Shown: positions 37,376 through 47,307 of the stretch, in pieces
Layout of the letters: each line of letters begins with the position of its first letter
Position numbering within the stretch: the first letter of the stretch is position 1
Source of the DNA: an uncultured Alistipes sp.
GTDB taxonomy: Bacteria > Bacteroidota > Bacteroidia > Bacteroidales > Rikenellaceae
Length of the DNA stretch: 64,000 bases
NCBI GenBank assembly: GCA_900541585.1
Contig: UQKD01000005.1
Coordinates: forward strand, 99,756-163,755
Reading direction: 5' to 3'
The notes under the pieces: model-generated
What the model was told of the DNA's origin: nothing
The model's input: only the letters and a program-made list of their open reading frames with translations
Database searches by the model: none
Translations under genes and position numbers: made by a program

Positions 37376-39580
37376 ATGGCTACTGAAAAACCGACACTTC
37401 CTGCTCCCGAGGAGCAAGTCAGCCCTGCGGCTGAAGATGCGCAAGCGAATCCTGCCGTGACTGCCCGAGTCCCTGAACCCGAAATGCCCGCCGCCGAGCC
37501 GGCCGCGGAGACGCCCGCCGCTGCGGAAGAAGCCGCTGCGGAGGTTGCGGAAACACCCGCGGAAATGCCCGTGGAGCCCGTTGTGACGGAAGAACCCGCC
37601 GCCGAAGCGCCTGCCGAGGAGCTTGCCGCGGAGGAAATTTCCGGGGAGGAGGTTGCGCCGCGCGCCAAACGTGCGCGGATCAAGCCTGCCGCCGAGCCGG
37701 CGGCTGCGGAATCGGAGGAGGAAGCGCCCCGGGAGGTGCGGGTGGACTTTGCCGATGAGGAGGCTGCGCTCGCGGCGCAGAACGCCGGGCTGGAGATCGA
37801 GGGCGCGACGCCCGAGGAGGAGGCTGCGGAGGAACTTGCCGCGCAGACGCCCGAGGAGGACAAGTTCGCCGGGAAAGGCAAGGAGGAGTTGGTGGCCCTG
37901 TTCGCCCGGATGCTCGAAGAGCAGCCCGTGCAGTCGATCCGCCGGGATGTGGAGGCGCTGAAGATCGCCTTCTACCGCATCCGCCGCGCCGAGGTCGAGG
38001 CTGCACGCCGCCGGTTCATCGAGGAGGGCGGCGCCGAGGAGGATTTCGCTCCTTCGGTGGACGGCGCCGAGATTCAGCTCAAGGAGCTGTTCAAGGAGTA
38101 CCGCCACCGCCGCGACGCGTTCATCGCCAATCTCGAAGCCGAGAAGGAGGCGAATCTCAAGATCAAGCAGGCGATCATCGAGGAGCTGAAGGAACTGGTC
38201 AATTCGGACGAGACGCTCAACCATACGTTCAACAAGTTCCGCGAGTTGCAGCAGCGCTGGAAGGATACCGGCATCGTGCCGCAGCAGTATGTCAAGGATT
38301 TGTGGGAGACCTATAACCTGCATGTCGAGAATTTTTACAGCTTTATCAAGATCAACAAGGAGCTGCGCGACCTCGACCTGAAGAAGAACTACGAGCAGAG
38401 GGTGGCCCTCTGCGAGCAGGCCGAGGCGCTGGTGCTGGAGCCTTCCGTCGTCGAGGCGTTCCACAAACTGCAAAAGCTCCACGACGAGTGGCGCGAGACG
38501 GGGCCTGTCGCCAACGAATACAAGGAGACGCTCTGGGAGCGTTTCAAGGCCGCGTCGAGCCGCATCAACAAACAGCATCAGGAGCATTTCGAGACGCTGA
38601 AGGGCGAGCAGGTGAAGAACCTCGAGCTTAAGACCGGGCTGTGCGTCGCCACGGAGGAACTTTCGTCCCAGCCGCTCACTACCCGCAAGGAGTGGAACCG
38701 CGCGAGCGACCGTCTGCTGGAGATTCAGAAGACCTGGAAGACCATCGGTTTCGCGCCGAAGAAAGATAACAACCGCATCTACGAACGTTTCCGCACGGCG
38801 TGCGACCGTTTCTTCGAGGCCAAGCGGCAGTTCTATGCCGGGATGAAGGCCGAAATGGAGCACAACCTCCAGCAGAAAACCGAAATCTGCGAGGCTGCCG
38901 AGTCGCTGATGAACAGCGAGGAGTGGAAGAAGGCCACCGACGAACTGATCGCTCTGCAAGCCCGCTGGAAGCAGATCGGGGCCGTCTCGCGGCGCCATTC
39001 CGACGCTATCTGGAAGCGTTTCCGCGCCGCCTGCGACAAGTTCTTCGAGCGCAAGGCGTCGCACTTCGCGAGCGTCGACGGCGAGCACGAGGAAAATTTG
39101 CAGAAGAAACTCGCCCTGCTGGCCGAGATGGCCGAGGCCGATGTGAAGGCCGGGGGTTACGAGGTGATCCGCGAGTTCCAGCGCCGCTGGGGCGAGATCG
39201 GCTTCGTGCCCATCAAGCAGAAGGACGCCATCCAGAAAAAGTACAAGGCCGCGGTGGACGAACTGTTCAACACGCTGCGCGGTTCGGAGCGCGACCGTTC
39301 GATGGGCCGCTTCCGCGAGAAGGTTTCGTCGTTCAAGGCGTCGGGCGACCGCCGTCTGCGCTCGGAACGCGAACGCCTCTACAACAAGGTTCGCCAGCTG
39401 GAGCAGGAGATCGGACTGCTGGAGAACAACATCGGCTTCTTCGCCAAGTCGAAGAACGCCGAGGCGCTGGTGGCCGACGTGCGTGCGAAGATCGAGCGCG
39501 CCCGCGAGGAGATGGCCTCGACGATCGAGAAGGTGAAGCTGATCGACAGACAGGATCAGGAGGAAAATAACAATGCCTGA
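37376..39580 (+). CDS. DUF349 repeat protein
   Basis: About 734 aa. Residues 1-160 are a low-complexity Ala/Glu/Pro region, probably disordered and acidic. The remainder is helical with several DUF349 repeats, each about 70-75 aa and recognisable by W-K-x-x-G and F-x-x-A-C-D-x-F-F elements (for example QQRWKDTGIVPQQY, QKTWKTIGFAPKKDN, FRTACDRFFEAKR, ARWKQIGAVSRRHSDAIWKR, FQRRWGEIGFVPIKQKD). The C-terminus is a coiled coil. Well conserved in Bacteroidota; biochemical function unknown. The ATG at 37376 is preferred over 37337, which would add a basic stretch unlike the acidic head. Confidence 0.88.
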   Translation: MATEKPTLPAPEEQVSPAAEDAQANPAVTARVPEPEMPAAEPAAETPAAAEEAAAEVAETPAEMPVEPVVTEEPAAEAPAEELAAEEISGEEVAPRAKRARIKPAAEPAAAESEEEAPREVRVDFADEEAALAAQNAGLEIEGATPEEEAAEELAAQTPEEDKFAGKGKEELVALFARMLEEQPVQSIRRDVEALKIAFYRIRRAEVEAARRRFIEEGGAEEDFAPSVDGAEIQLKELFKEYRHRRDAFIANLEAEKEANLKIKQAIIEELKELVNSDETLNHTFNKFRELQQRWKDTGIVPQQYVKDLWETYNLHVENFYSFIKINKELRDLDLKKNYEQRVALCEQAEALVLEPSVVEAFHKLQKLHDEWRETGPVANEYKETLWERFKAASSRINKQHQEHFETLKGEQVKNLELKTGLCVATEELSSQPLTTRKEWNRASDRLLEIQKTWKTIGFAPKKDNNRIYERFRTACDRFFEAKRQFYAGMKAEMEHNLQQKTEICEAAESLMNSEEWKKATDELIALQARWKQIGAVSRRHSDAIWKRFRAACDKFFERKASHFASVDGEHEENLQKKLALLAEMAEADVKAGGYEVIREFQRRWGEIGFVPIKQKDAIQKKYKAAVDELFNTLRGSERDRSMGRFREKVSSFKASGDRRLRSERERLYNKVRQLEQEIGLLENNIGFFAKSKNAEALVADVRAKIERAREEMASTIEKVKLIDRQDQEENNNA

Positions 39581-39614
39581 CGATCGGGTCGCCCTGCTGC
39601 TCCGGACGCCGGCC

Positions 39615-41351
<1,737 letters not shown>

Positions 41352-41407
41352 GGAATAATCATAGCCAAAATAGGATGTACCATTTCCTGCACCCGACCAT
41401 TGTTCTT

Positions 41408-41467
41408 CGCCGCCTGCGGCGTGGTTTGCAAGTTTGACCCACCCCCAAACCCCCGTTTTAGACGGGG
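41408..41467 (+). repeat. Dispersed intergenic repeat, copy 3
   Basis: Hairpin CGCCGCCTGCGGCG, then GTTTGCAAGTTTGACCC and ACCCCCAAA, then hairpin CCCCGTTTTAGACGGGG. Nearly the same as copy 1 in its first half and as copy 2 in its second half. Confidence 0.75.
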
Positions 41468-41531
41468 ATTTAGTGCCGTTTCACGGCAAAATTGGGGCTT
41501 TGGGCTGTCGGTGCAAATAATTAAAGTTTAA

Positions 41532-43478
41532 ATGGATAAAAAATCAATCATAGGCATCGCCGTCGTAGCGGTCCTTTTTCTGGGATTCGCCTACTTCAAC
41601 AGCCAGCAACAGAAAGAATATCAGGAACAGAAAGCCGCATACGAGGCCTATGTCGATTCGGTGGCCGCAGCGGCGCGTGCGGCGGCGCCCATCGCCGATT
41701 CGGTGGCGTCGGGCAATGACGTGCAGGCCGAAGCGGCTGCTGCCGAGGTTGCGGCCGCGGTGCGCGAACGTCAGGTGGAGACGCTGGGCGAGTCGCTGAC
41801 AGCGGCCCGCGAGGCGGAGGCCGAGGAATTCACGGTCGAGAACGACGTGATTTCGGTGCTCTTCTCCACCCGCGGCGGTCAGATCAAGGGCGTTACGCTG
41901 AAAGATTACACCAAATACGCTCCGCGCGGAAAACGCGACCGGAAGATCGAGATGATGGATCCCGCCACGGCGCGTTTCGGACTTTCGTTCTACCTGAAAA
42001 ACGGGTTGAAGAACGTGCCGGTCAACACGCTGGACTACGTCTTCACGGCCCAGCCCGTAGCCGGGGAGGCGGACGGAGCCAAGAGCGTCGTGATGCGCCT
42101 TCCGGTCGCGGAGGGGGCTTATCTGGAGTACCGTTACCTTATATATAATACGGAGGCTCCCGAGCGCGACTACCTCGTCGACTTCGACGTGCGGCTGGTC
42201 AACATGGCGCCGGAGATGGCCAACCAGACGCAGATTCAGATCGACTGGGCGAACACCACCTTCCAGAACGAGAAGGGTTTCCAGAACGAGAACATGTACA
42301 CCACGCTCTCGTACCGTTTCCCCAACGAGACCTCGATCGAGGAGCTGGGCATGAGCGAAAGCACCAAGTCGAAGAATATCTCGACGCAGGTCAACTGGGT
42401 GGCATTCAAGCAGCAGTTCTTCTCGTCGGTGTTCATCGCCCCGGACAACGTGTCGTACGCCAACCTCGCCTTCGACACGGCGGCTCCCGAATCGTCGCTG
42501 CTCAAGACCTTCACGGCGCAGATGGGTCTGCCCTATACGCCGCAGACCGAGGGCTATGACTTCGCGTTCTATTTCGGCCCCAACAAGTACTCGATCCTCA
42601 AGAAGGTCGACGATGCGAACGGTGCGGATATTCACCTGGAGCGTCTCGTGCCGCTGGGCTGGGGCATCTTCGGGTGGGTCAACCGCTGGTGCGTGATTCC
42701 GGTCTTCGACTTCCTGCGCAACTACATCGGCAGCTTCGGCATCATCATCTTCATCCTGGTGCTCCTCGTGAAGCTGGTGATCTCGCCGCTGACCTACAAG
42801 AGTTACGTCTCGATGGCCAAGATGCGCCTGGTCAAACCGCAGATCGACGAACTGGCGAAGAAGTATCCCAAGCCGGAGGATGCCATGAAAAAGCAGCAGG
42901 CGACGATGGAGCTGTACAAGAAGGCGGGCATCAACCCCATGGGCGGCTGCATTCCGCTGCTGATCCAGATGCCGATCCTGATCGCCATGTTCCGCTTCTT
43001 CCCCGCGTCGATCGAGCTGCGCGAGCAGCCTTTCCTGTGGGCCGACGACCTCTCGTCGTACGACAGCGTGCTGAACCTGCCGTTCTCGATTCCCTTCTAC
43101 GGCGACCACGTTTCGCTGTTCGCCCTGCTGATGGCGGTGTCGATGTTCGGATACTCCTATTTCAACTACCAGCAGACGGCGTCGTCGCAGCCCCAGATGG
43201 CCGGCATGAAGTTCATGATGGTCTACATGATGCCGATCATGATGCTCTTCTGGTTCAACAGCTATTCGAGCGGTCTTTGCTACTACTACCTGCTGTCGAA
43301 CCTCTTCACCATCGGGCAGACGCTCGTCATCCGGCGCATGGTCGACGACGACAAGATCCATGCGATCATGCAGGCGAATGCCGCGAAGAAGTCGAAAGGC
43401 AAGAAATCGAAATTCCAGCAGCGCTACGAGGAGCTGATGCGTCAGCAGGAGGCCCAGCAGCGCGCGAAGAAGAAATAG
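41532..43478 (+). CDS. yidC: Membrane protein insertase YidC
   Basis: 648 aa. It inserts and folds inner-membrane proteins, alone or with SecYEG. One N-terminal transmembrane segment (IIGIAVVAVLFLGFAYF), then the large periplasmic beta-supersandwich domain (about 85-370), then the conserved five-helix insertase core (SFGIIIFILVLLVKLVISP with LTYKSYVSMAKMRLVKPQI; GGCIPLLIQMPILIAMF). The C-terminus is lysine-rich, as expected for contact with ribosomes. Confidence 0.97.
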   Translation: MDKKSIIGIAVVAVLFLGFAYFNSQQQKEYQEQKAAYEAYVDSVAAAARAAAPIADSVASGNDVQAEAAAAEVAAAVRERQVETLGESLTAAREAEAEEFTVENDVISVLFSTRGGQIKGVTLKDYTKYAPRGKRDRKIEMMDPATARFGLSFYLKNGLKNVPVNTLDYVFTAQPVAGEADGAKSVVMRLPVAEGAYLEYRYLIYNTEAPERDYLVDFDVRLVNMAPEMANQTQIQIDWANTTFQNEKGFQNENMYTTLSYRFPNETSIEELGMSESTKSKNISTQVNWVAFKQQFFSSVFIAPDNVSYANLAFDTAAPESSLLKTFTAQMGLPYTPQTEGYDFAFYFGPNKYSILKKVDDANGADIHLERLVPLGWGIFGWVNRWCVIPVFDFLRNYIGSFGIIIFILVLLVKLVISPLTYKSYVSMAKMRLVKPQIDELAKKYPKPEDAMKKQQATMELYKKAGINPMGGCIPLLIQMPILIAMFRFFPASIELREQPFLWADDLSSYDSVLNLPFSIPFYGDHVSLFALLMAVSMFGYSYFNYQQTASSQPQMAGMKFMMVYMMPIMMLFWFNSYSSGLCYYYLLSNLFTIGQTLVIRRMVDDDKIHAIMQANAAKKSKGKKSKFQQRYEELMRQQEAQQRAKKK

Positions 43479-43497
43479 GCGGAACTCCGCTTTGAAC

Positions 43498-43546
43498 ACG
43501 GGCCGGGGCGGATTCCACATCGGGAAACTGCTCCGGCCCCGTTTTT
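43498..43546 (+). terminator. Probable terminator after yidC
   Basis: ACGGGCCGGGGCGG pairs with CTGCTCCGGCCCCGT with a few mismatches over a long loop, followed by five T. Confidence 0.6.
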
Positions 43547-43573
43547 GCCGGAGACGCATGAAACGATACCGTT

Positions 43574-44428
43574 ATGAAACGAATTTTGATGCTGGCGTCG
43601 CTGCTGGCGGCCGGGATGCCGCTCGTGGCGCAGAACCTGGGGTCGGAGTACCGGCTGAAACGCGTGATTCCCGTCGAGGGGCGGCAGGGTATTGCCGCCG
43701 ACTCGGCCTACTACTACGTGTCGGGGAGCACGGCGCTTTACAAATACGACAAGCAGGGGCGGCTGGTGGCCAAAAACGAGCGGCCGTTCGAGGGGCTGCC
43801 GCTGGCGGCCAACCACATCGGTGACATCGACGTCTGGGACGGGGAGATTTACGCCGGGATCGAGACCTTCGACGACGGCCGCGGGGAGAATATCCAGGTG
43901 GCGGTTTACGATGCCGGCAACCTGAAATGGAAACGCTCGATCGACTGGGAACCCGAATCGGGGCAGGTCGAGGTGTGCGGACTGGCGGTGGACCGCGACG
44001 GCGACATGGTCTGGATGGCCGACTGGGTCGACGGACGCTACGTCTACGGCTACAACCGGAAAACGGGGCAGTATGTCCGCAAGGTCCACCTGCGTCCCGT
44101 GCCCCAGTGGCAGCAGGGGATTTTCATGGTCGACGGCCGCATGCTGATCTCTGCGGACGACGGGGATGCCGACCTCGATGAGCCGGACAACCTCTACGTC
44201 GCGGACCTGCGCGACGGAAAATCGTATGCCACGGTGCTTCCGCTGCGTTCGATGGCCGATTTTCGCCGCCCGGGCGAAATCGAGGGGCTGGCCCTCGATC
44301 CGGCGACGGACGACCTGCTGGTGCTGGCCAATCGCGGGGCGCGGATCGTGCTGGGCATGCCCCGGGGATTCTACCCGGGCTACGACGGCGAGGTGCACGA
44401 AGTCTACGTCTTCGAGAAGGTGAAATAA
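43574..44428 (+). CDS. Secreted beta-propeller-like protein of unknown function
   Basis: 284 aa with a Sec signal peptide (LMLASLLAAGMPLVAQ). The mature part shows blade-like repeats: GIAADSAYYYVSGSTALYKY, HIGDIDVWDGEIYAGIE, CGLAVDRDGDMVWMADW and IEGLALDPATDDLLVLANRG, suggesting an NHL/SdiA-regulated-like propeller of five or six blades in the periplasm. No catalytic residues can be assigned. Followed closely by a terminator shared with the convergent esterase gene. Confidence 0.75.
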   Translation: MKRILMLASLLAAGMPLVAQNLGSEYRLKRVIPVEGRQGIAADSAYYYVSGSTALYKYDKQGRLVAKNERPFEGLPLAANHIGDIDVWDGEIYAGIETFDDGRGENIQVAVYDAGNLKWKRSIDWEPESGQVEVCGLAVDRDGDMVWMADWVDGRYVYGYNRKTGQYVRKVHLRPVPQWQQGIFMVDGRMLISADDGDADLDEPDNLYVADLRDGKSYATVLPLRSMADFRRPGEIEGLALDPATDDLLVLANRGARIVLGMPRGFYPGYDGEVHEVYVFEKVK

Positions 44429-44460
44429 AGAAAGGTCCCGGATGTCCGGGACCTTTCTTT
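44429..44460. terminator. Bidirectional terminator
   Basis: AGAAAGGTCCCGGA pairs perfectly with TCCGGGACCTTTCT, with T on one side and A on the other, between two convergent genes. Confidence 0.9.
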
Positions 44461-44472
44461 ATGGGAGTGCGG

Positions 44473-45318
44473 CTATTTGCCCAATCCGGTCGAAACGAAT
44501 GTCAGCGCGTCGGGCAGCACCGTCTGCCAGTAGCGCCACGTGTGGCCGCCGTCGCGCATGCGGTATTGCAGGGGAATGTTGCGCTCGCGCATCAGCGTGT
44601 AGAAATCGACGTTGCATTTCCAGAGGAAGTCGTCGTCGCCGCAGTCGACCCACCAGCGGACCGAGCGCACGCCGCCGAGCTGTTCGTCGGTCATTCCGCG
44701 CAGCAGGGCCACGGGCGAGTTCTCCGCGACGGACTGCTGGAAGGCGCTGTCGTAGCTGCGGCGGCCGGGGAACATGTCCAGCAGGCCGCTCATCGAACAG
44801 GCCGAGCCGAACAGTTCGGGGTGGCGCAGGGCGTAGACCGCCGTGCCGCCGCCGCCCATCGACAGTCCCGCAATGGCGCGGTGCGTCTTGTCGGAGACGA
44901 TGCGGTAGCGTTTTTCGACGGCGGGCATGAACTCCTCGAAGAAGAACCGTTCGTAGTTCCAGCCCGGAACGTCGAAATAGCCCATGTGTTCGCCCGTGCG
45001 CTTCGGGCCTTCGCCCGAAGCATCGGGCATGACGACGATCATCGGCCGGGCCATGCCCGCGGCGAAGGCTTCGTCGGCAATGCGGCGCAGGTCGCCTTTC
45101 TGTGTCCAGTCGGTGTGGCAGCCGCTGGCGCCGTGCAGCAGGTAGAGCACGGGGTAGGACTCCTGCGAGCGGTCGTAGCCGTCGGGCAGGTAGACCGTGC
45201 AGCTCTTTTCGGCTCCGAGGACCTCGCTCCGGAAGGTGTAGACTTCGGTACGGCTCTGCGCCCCGGCCGTCAGGGCCGCGGTGAGCGCAAACAAGGCGGT
45301 GATGAGTGGTTTTTTCAT
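44473..45318 (-). CDS. Secreted alpha/beta-hydrolase esterase
   Basis: 281 aa with a signal peptide (ITALFALTAALTAGAQ). Alpha/beta-hydrolase of the esterase D / feruloyl esterase type: oxyanion region YPVLYLLHGASGCHTDW, nucleophile elbow IAGLSMGGGG, and a C-terminal acid and histidine in DCGDDDFLW and RDGGHTWRYW. Likely removes acyl groups from a sugar or lipid ester in the periplasm. The substrate is unknown. It opens 125 bp after the rlmI-like stop, with a hairpin element in between. Confidence 0.88.
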   Translation of the reverse strand: MKKPLITALFALTAALTAGAQSRTEVYTFRSEVLGAEKSCTVYLPDGYDRSQESYPVLYLLHGASGCHTDWTQKGDLRRIADEAFAAGMARPMIVVMPDASGEGPKRTGEHMGYFDVPGWNYERFFFEEFMPAVEKRYRIVSDKTHRAIAGLSMGGGGTAVYALRHPELFGSACSMSGLLDMFPGRRSYDSAFQQSVAENSPVALLRGMTDEQLGGVRSVRWWVDCGDDDFLWKCNVDFYTLMRERNIPLQYRMRDGGHTWRYWQTVLPDALTFVSTGLGK

Positions 45319-45331
45319 AGCAGTTTCGATT

Positions 45332-45361
45332 AAGCCCCTCTCTGGGGGAGGGGTTGGGTGG
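45332..45361. repeat. Degenerate intergenic hairpin element
   Basis: AAGCCCCTCTCTGGGGGAGGGG followed by TTGGGTGG. On the minus strand it reads CCACCC-AACCCC-hairpin-GGGGCTT, the same order as copies 2 and 3 of the dispersed repeat. Confidence 0.55.
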
Positions 45362-45443
45362 CGTCGGATTGGGATACCCTGCCGCAGACGGCGACGGCGG
45401 CAGTCGGCAGCGCGGAACGGGGCATGCGATTGCAACCGGTTGC

Positions 45444-46643
45444 CTATTCCACGTACAACACCAGCCCCTTGAGGTATTCGCCTTCGGGGTGGTAGATGTT
45501 GATCGGATGGTCGGCCGGCTGGGTCAGCTGGTGCAGGATGCGCACCTTGCGGCCCGCGATGGCGGCGGCGGAAAAAACCGTCGTGCGGAACAGCTCCTTC
45601 GTGACGGCCTGCGAGCAGGAGAACGTGAAGAGAATGCCGCCGGGGCGTATCTGCGACAAGGCCCGGGCATTGAGCCGCTTGTAGCCCTGCATGGCATTGC
45701 CCAGCACCTTGTGGTGTTTGGCGAAGGCCGGCGGGTCGAGGATGATCAGGTCGTATTTGTCGCCGATGTCCTTCAGGTAGTCCACCGCGTCGGCGGCGAT
45801 CTGGCAGCAGTCGGCCTCCTTGCCGAAGTTGAGCGCCATGTTCTCCGTGGCCAGCGCCACGGCGCGCTCGGAAGAGTCCACCGAGCAGACCTTCTCGGCG
45901 CCGCCCGAGAGGGCGTAGACCGAGAACCCGCCCGTGTAGCAGAAGGTGTTGAGCACGGTGCGGCCCTTGGCGTAGCGTTTGACCAGCTGGCGGTTTTCGC
46001 GCTGGTCGAGGAAGAAGCCCGTTTTCTGCCCCTTCTCCCAGTTGACGTAGAACCGCTCGCCGTTCTCCGTCACGATGTGCGACGTGTGGTCCGAGGTTCC
46101 CCACAGGTAGCCGTCGACGGCGCCGAGGGCGGCCTTGAAGGGGAGTGTCTGCGACGATTTGTCGTAGATGGCCGTCAGGCGTGCGCCGTAGACCGTGCGC
46201 AGCGCCTCGGCGATCTGCATCCGCGCGTGGTACATGCCCACCGAGTGGCACTGGATGACGGCGACCGGGCCGTAGATGTCGACGACGAGTCCCGGCAGCG
46301 AATCGCCCTCGCCGTGGACCAGGCGGTAACAGGTCGTCGCGGGGTTGTCCGTAAGGTCGAGCGTGCGGCGCACGTCGTAGGCGACGGCGATCCGGAGGTT
46401 CCACCACGCCTGGTCGATCTCCTCGCGCTCGAACGTGAGCACGCGCACGGCGATCGACCCTACCTGATAGTGGCCCAGGGCCATGAATTCGCCCTGCCGG
46501 GTGTAGACCTCGATGAGCGCCCCTTCGGCGAAGTCGGACTCCTCCTCGGCTTTGATGTGGTCGATGGCGCCCGAGAAAATCCACGGGTGGCGGCGCAGAA
46601 GCGATTCCTCCTTGCCTTTGCGCAGGTAAATTTGCGGTATCAT
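45444..46643 (-). CDS. rlmI: RlmI-like 23S rRNA cytosine methyltransferase
   Basis: 399 aa. The N-terminal PUA domain (about 1-80; RHPWIFSGAI) is followed by a class I SAM methyltransferase with VLNTFCYTGGFSVYALSGG (SAM loop) and LIILDPPAF. The family methylates 23S rRNA (E. coli RlmI makes m5C1962). The exact site here is inferred. The ATG overlaps the stop of the exonuclease gene (ATGA), so they are cotranscribed. Confidence 0.88.
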   Translation of the reverse strand: MIPQIYLRKGKEESLLRRHPWIFSGAIDHIKAEEESDFAEGALIEVYTRQGEFMALGHYQVGSIAVRVLTFEREEIDQAWWNLRIAVAYDVRRTLDLTDNPATTCYRLVHGEGDSLPGLVVDIYGPVAVIQCHSVGMYHARMQIAEALRTVYGARLTAIYDKSSQTLPFKAALGAVDGYLWGTSDHTSHIVTENGERFYVNWEKGQKTGFFLDQRENRQLVKRYAKGRTVLNTFCYTGGFSVYALSGGAEKVCSVDSSERAVALATENMALNFGKEADCCQIAADAVDYLKDIGDKYDLIILDPPAFAKHHKVLGNAMQGYKRLNARALSQIRPGGILFTFSCSQAVTKELFRTTVFSAAAIAGRKVRILHQLTQPADHPINIYHPEGEYLKGLVLYVE

Positions 46644-47248
46644 TTGCGGATCGGTTTTTTCGGTGTGCGGAGCAGTTGTTCGTAGATGCGGGTGCAGACC
46701 CAGGCGTCGGTCGCGGCGTAGAGCTGCTGTTTGTCCGTGAGGGTCGCGGCTTCCCAGTTGCTCAGCCGCTGGGCTTTCGAGACGCGCTTTCCCAGCACGA
46801 TGGCCGAGAGTTTGCGCAGGCTCTTTTCCCCGATGCCCCACTCGGGGGCGATGCCCTGCAGGTCGACGAAACCCCCGTCGCGGAAGTGGCGGATCTGGCG
46901 CAGCGAGCGCAGGTCGCCCGCCACGTCGGCGCCGATCTTGAGGACCTGCTTGTTTTCGAGCAGTTGCAGGATGGGCTTGGCCAGCGGAATCCGGTTGAGC
47001 CGGAACAGGTAGCAGACTGTCGGCGTGGAGAGTTGCAGCAGCGATACGCGGAACGTGACGCCCGGGCGGAACGAGGGGCGCGTCTCGGTGTCGAAGCCGA
47101 TGACGGGCTGCTCGGCGAGCGTTTTGCAGGCCGCGGCGATGTCGCGTTCGTGCTCGACGATGCGGATCTCACCCCGGAACTCCACGGCCGGGAGCAGGGC
47201 GGTCTGCTCGTTGCTGATTTTATCGATGAAATTGTTAATTGTGGTCAT
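46640..47248 (-). CDS. DEDDy-type 3'-5' exonuclease domain protein
   Basis: 202 aa, a single RNase D-like exonuclease fold without HRDC. The four acidic residues are visible: D53 and E55 (GFDTET), a D at 108 or 112 (KIGADVAGDL), and D181 in YAATDAW with the tyrosine of the DEDDy class at 177. Substrate could be RNA or DNA. It is translationally coupled to the rRNA methyltransferase gene, which favours an RNA-processing role. Confidence 0.85.
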   Translation of the reverse strand: MTTINNFIDKISNEQTALLPAVEFRGEIRIVEHERDIAAACKTLAEQPVIGFDTETRPSFRPGVTFRVSLLQLSTPTVCYLFRLNRIPLAKPILQLLENKQVLKIGADVAGDLRSLRQIRHFRDGGFVDLQGIAPEWGIGEKSLRKLSAIVLGKRVSKAQRLSNWEAATLTDKQQLYAATDAWVCTRIYEQLLRTPKKPIRK

Positions 47249-47307
47249 GCGGTGAAAATTCCCACAAATTTACGCAATTATTTTCAGAAAAGCGGCTCTT
47301 CGGAGCG

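Noticed and set aside
44473..46584. Apparent 703-codon minus-strand protein with the esterase at its end
   Set aside because: Only the last 281 codons have a signal peptide and hydrolase motifs. The upstream part is an out-of-frame read of the rlmI-like gene.
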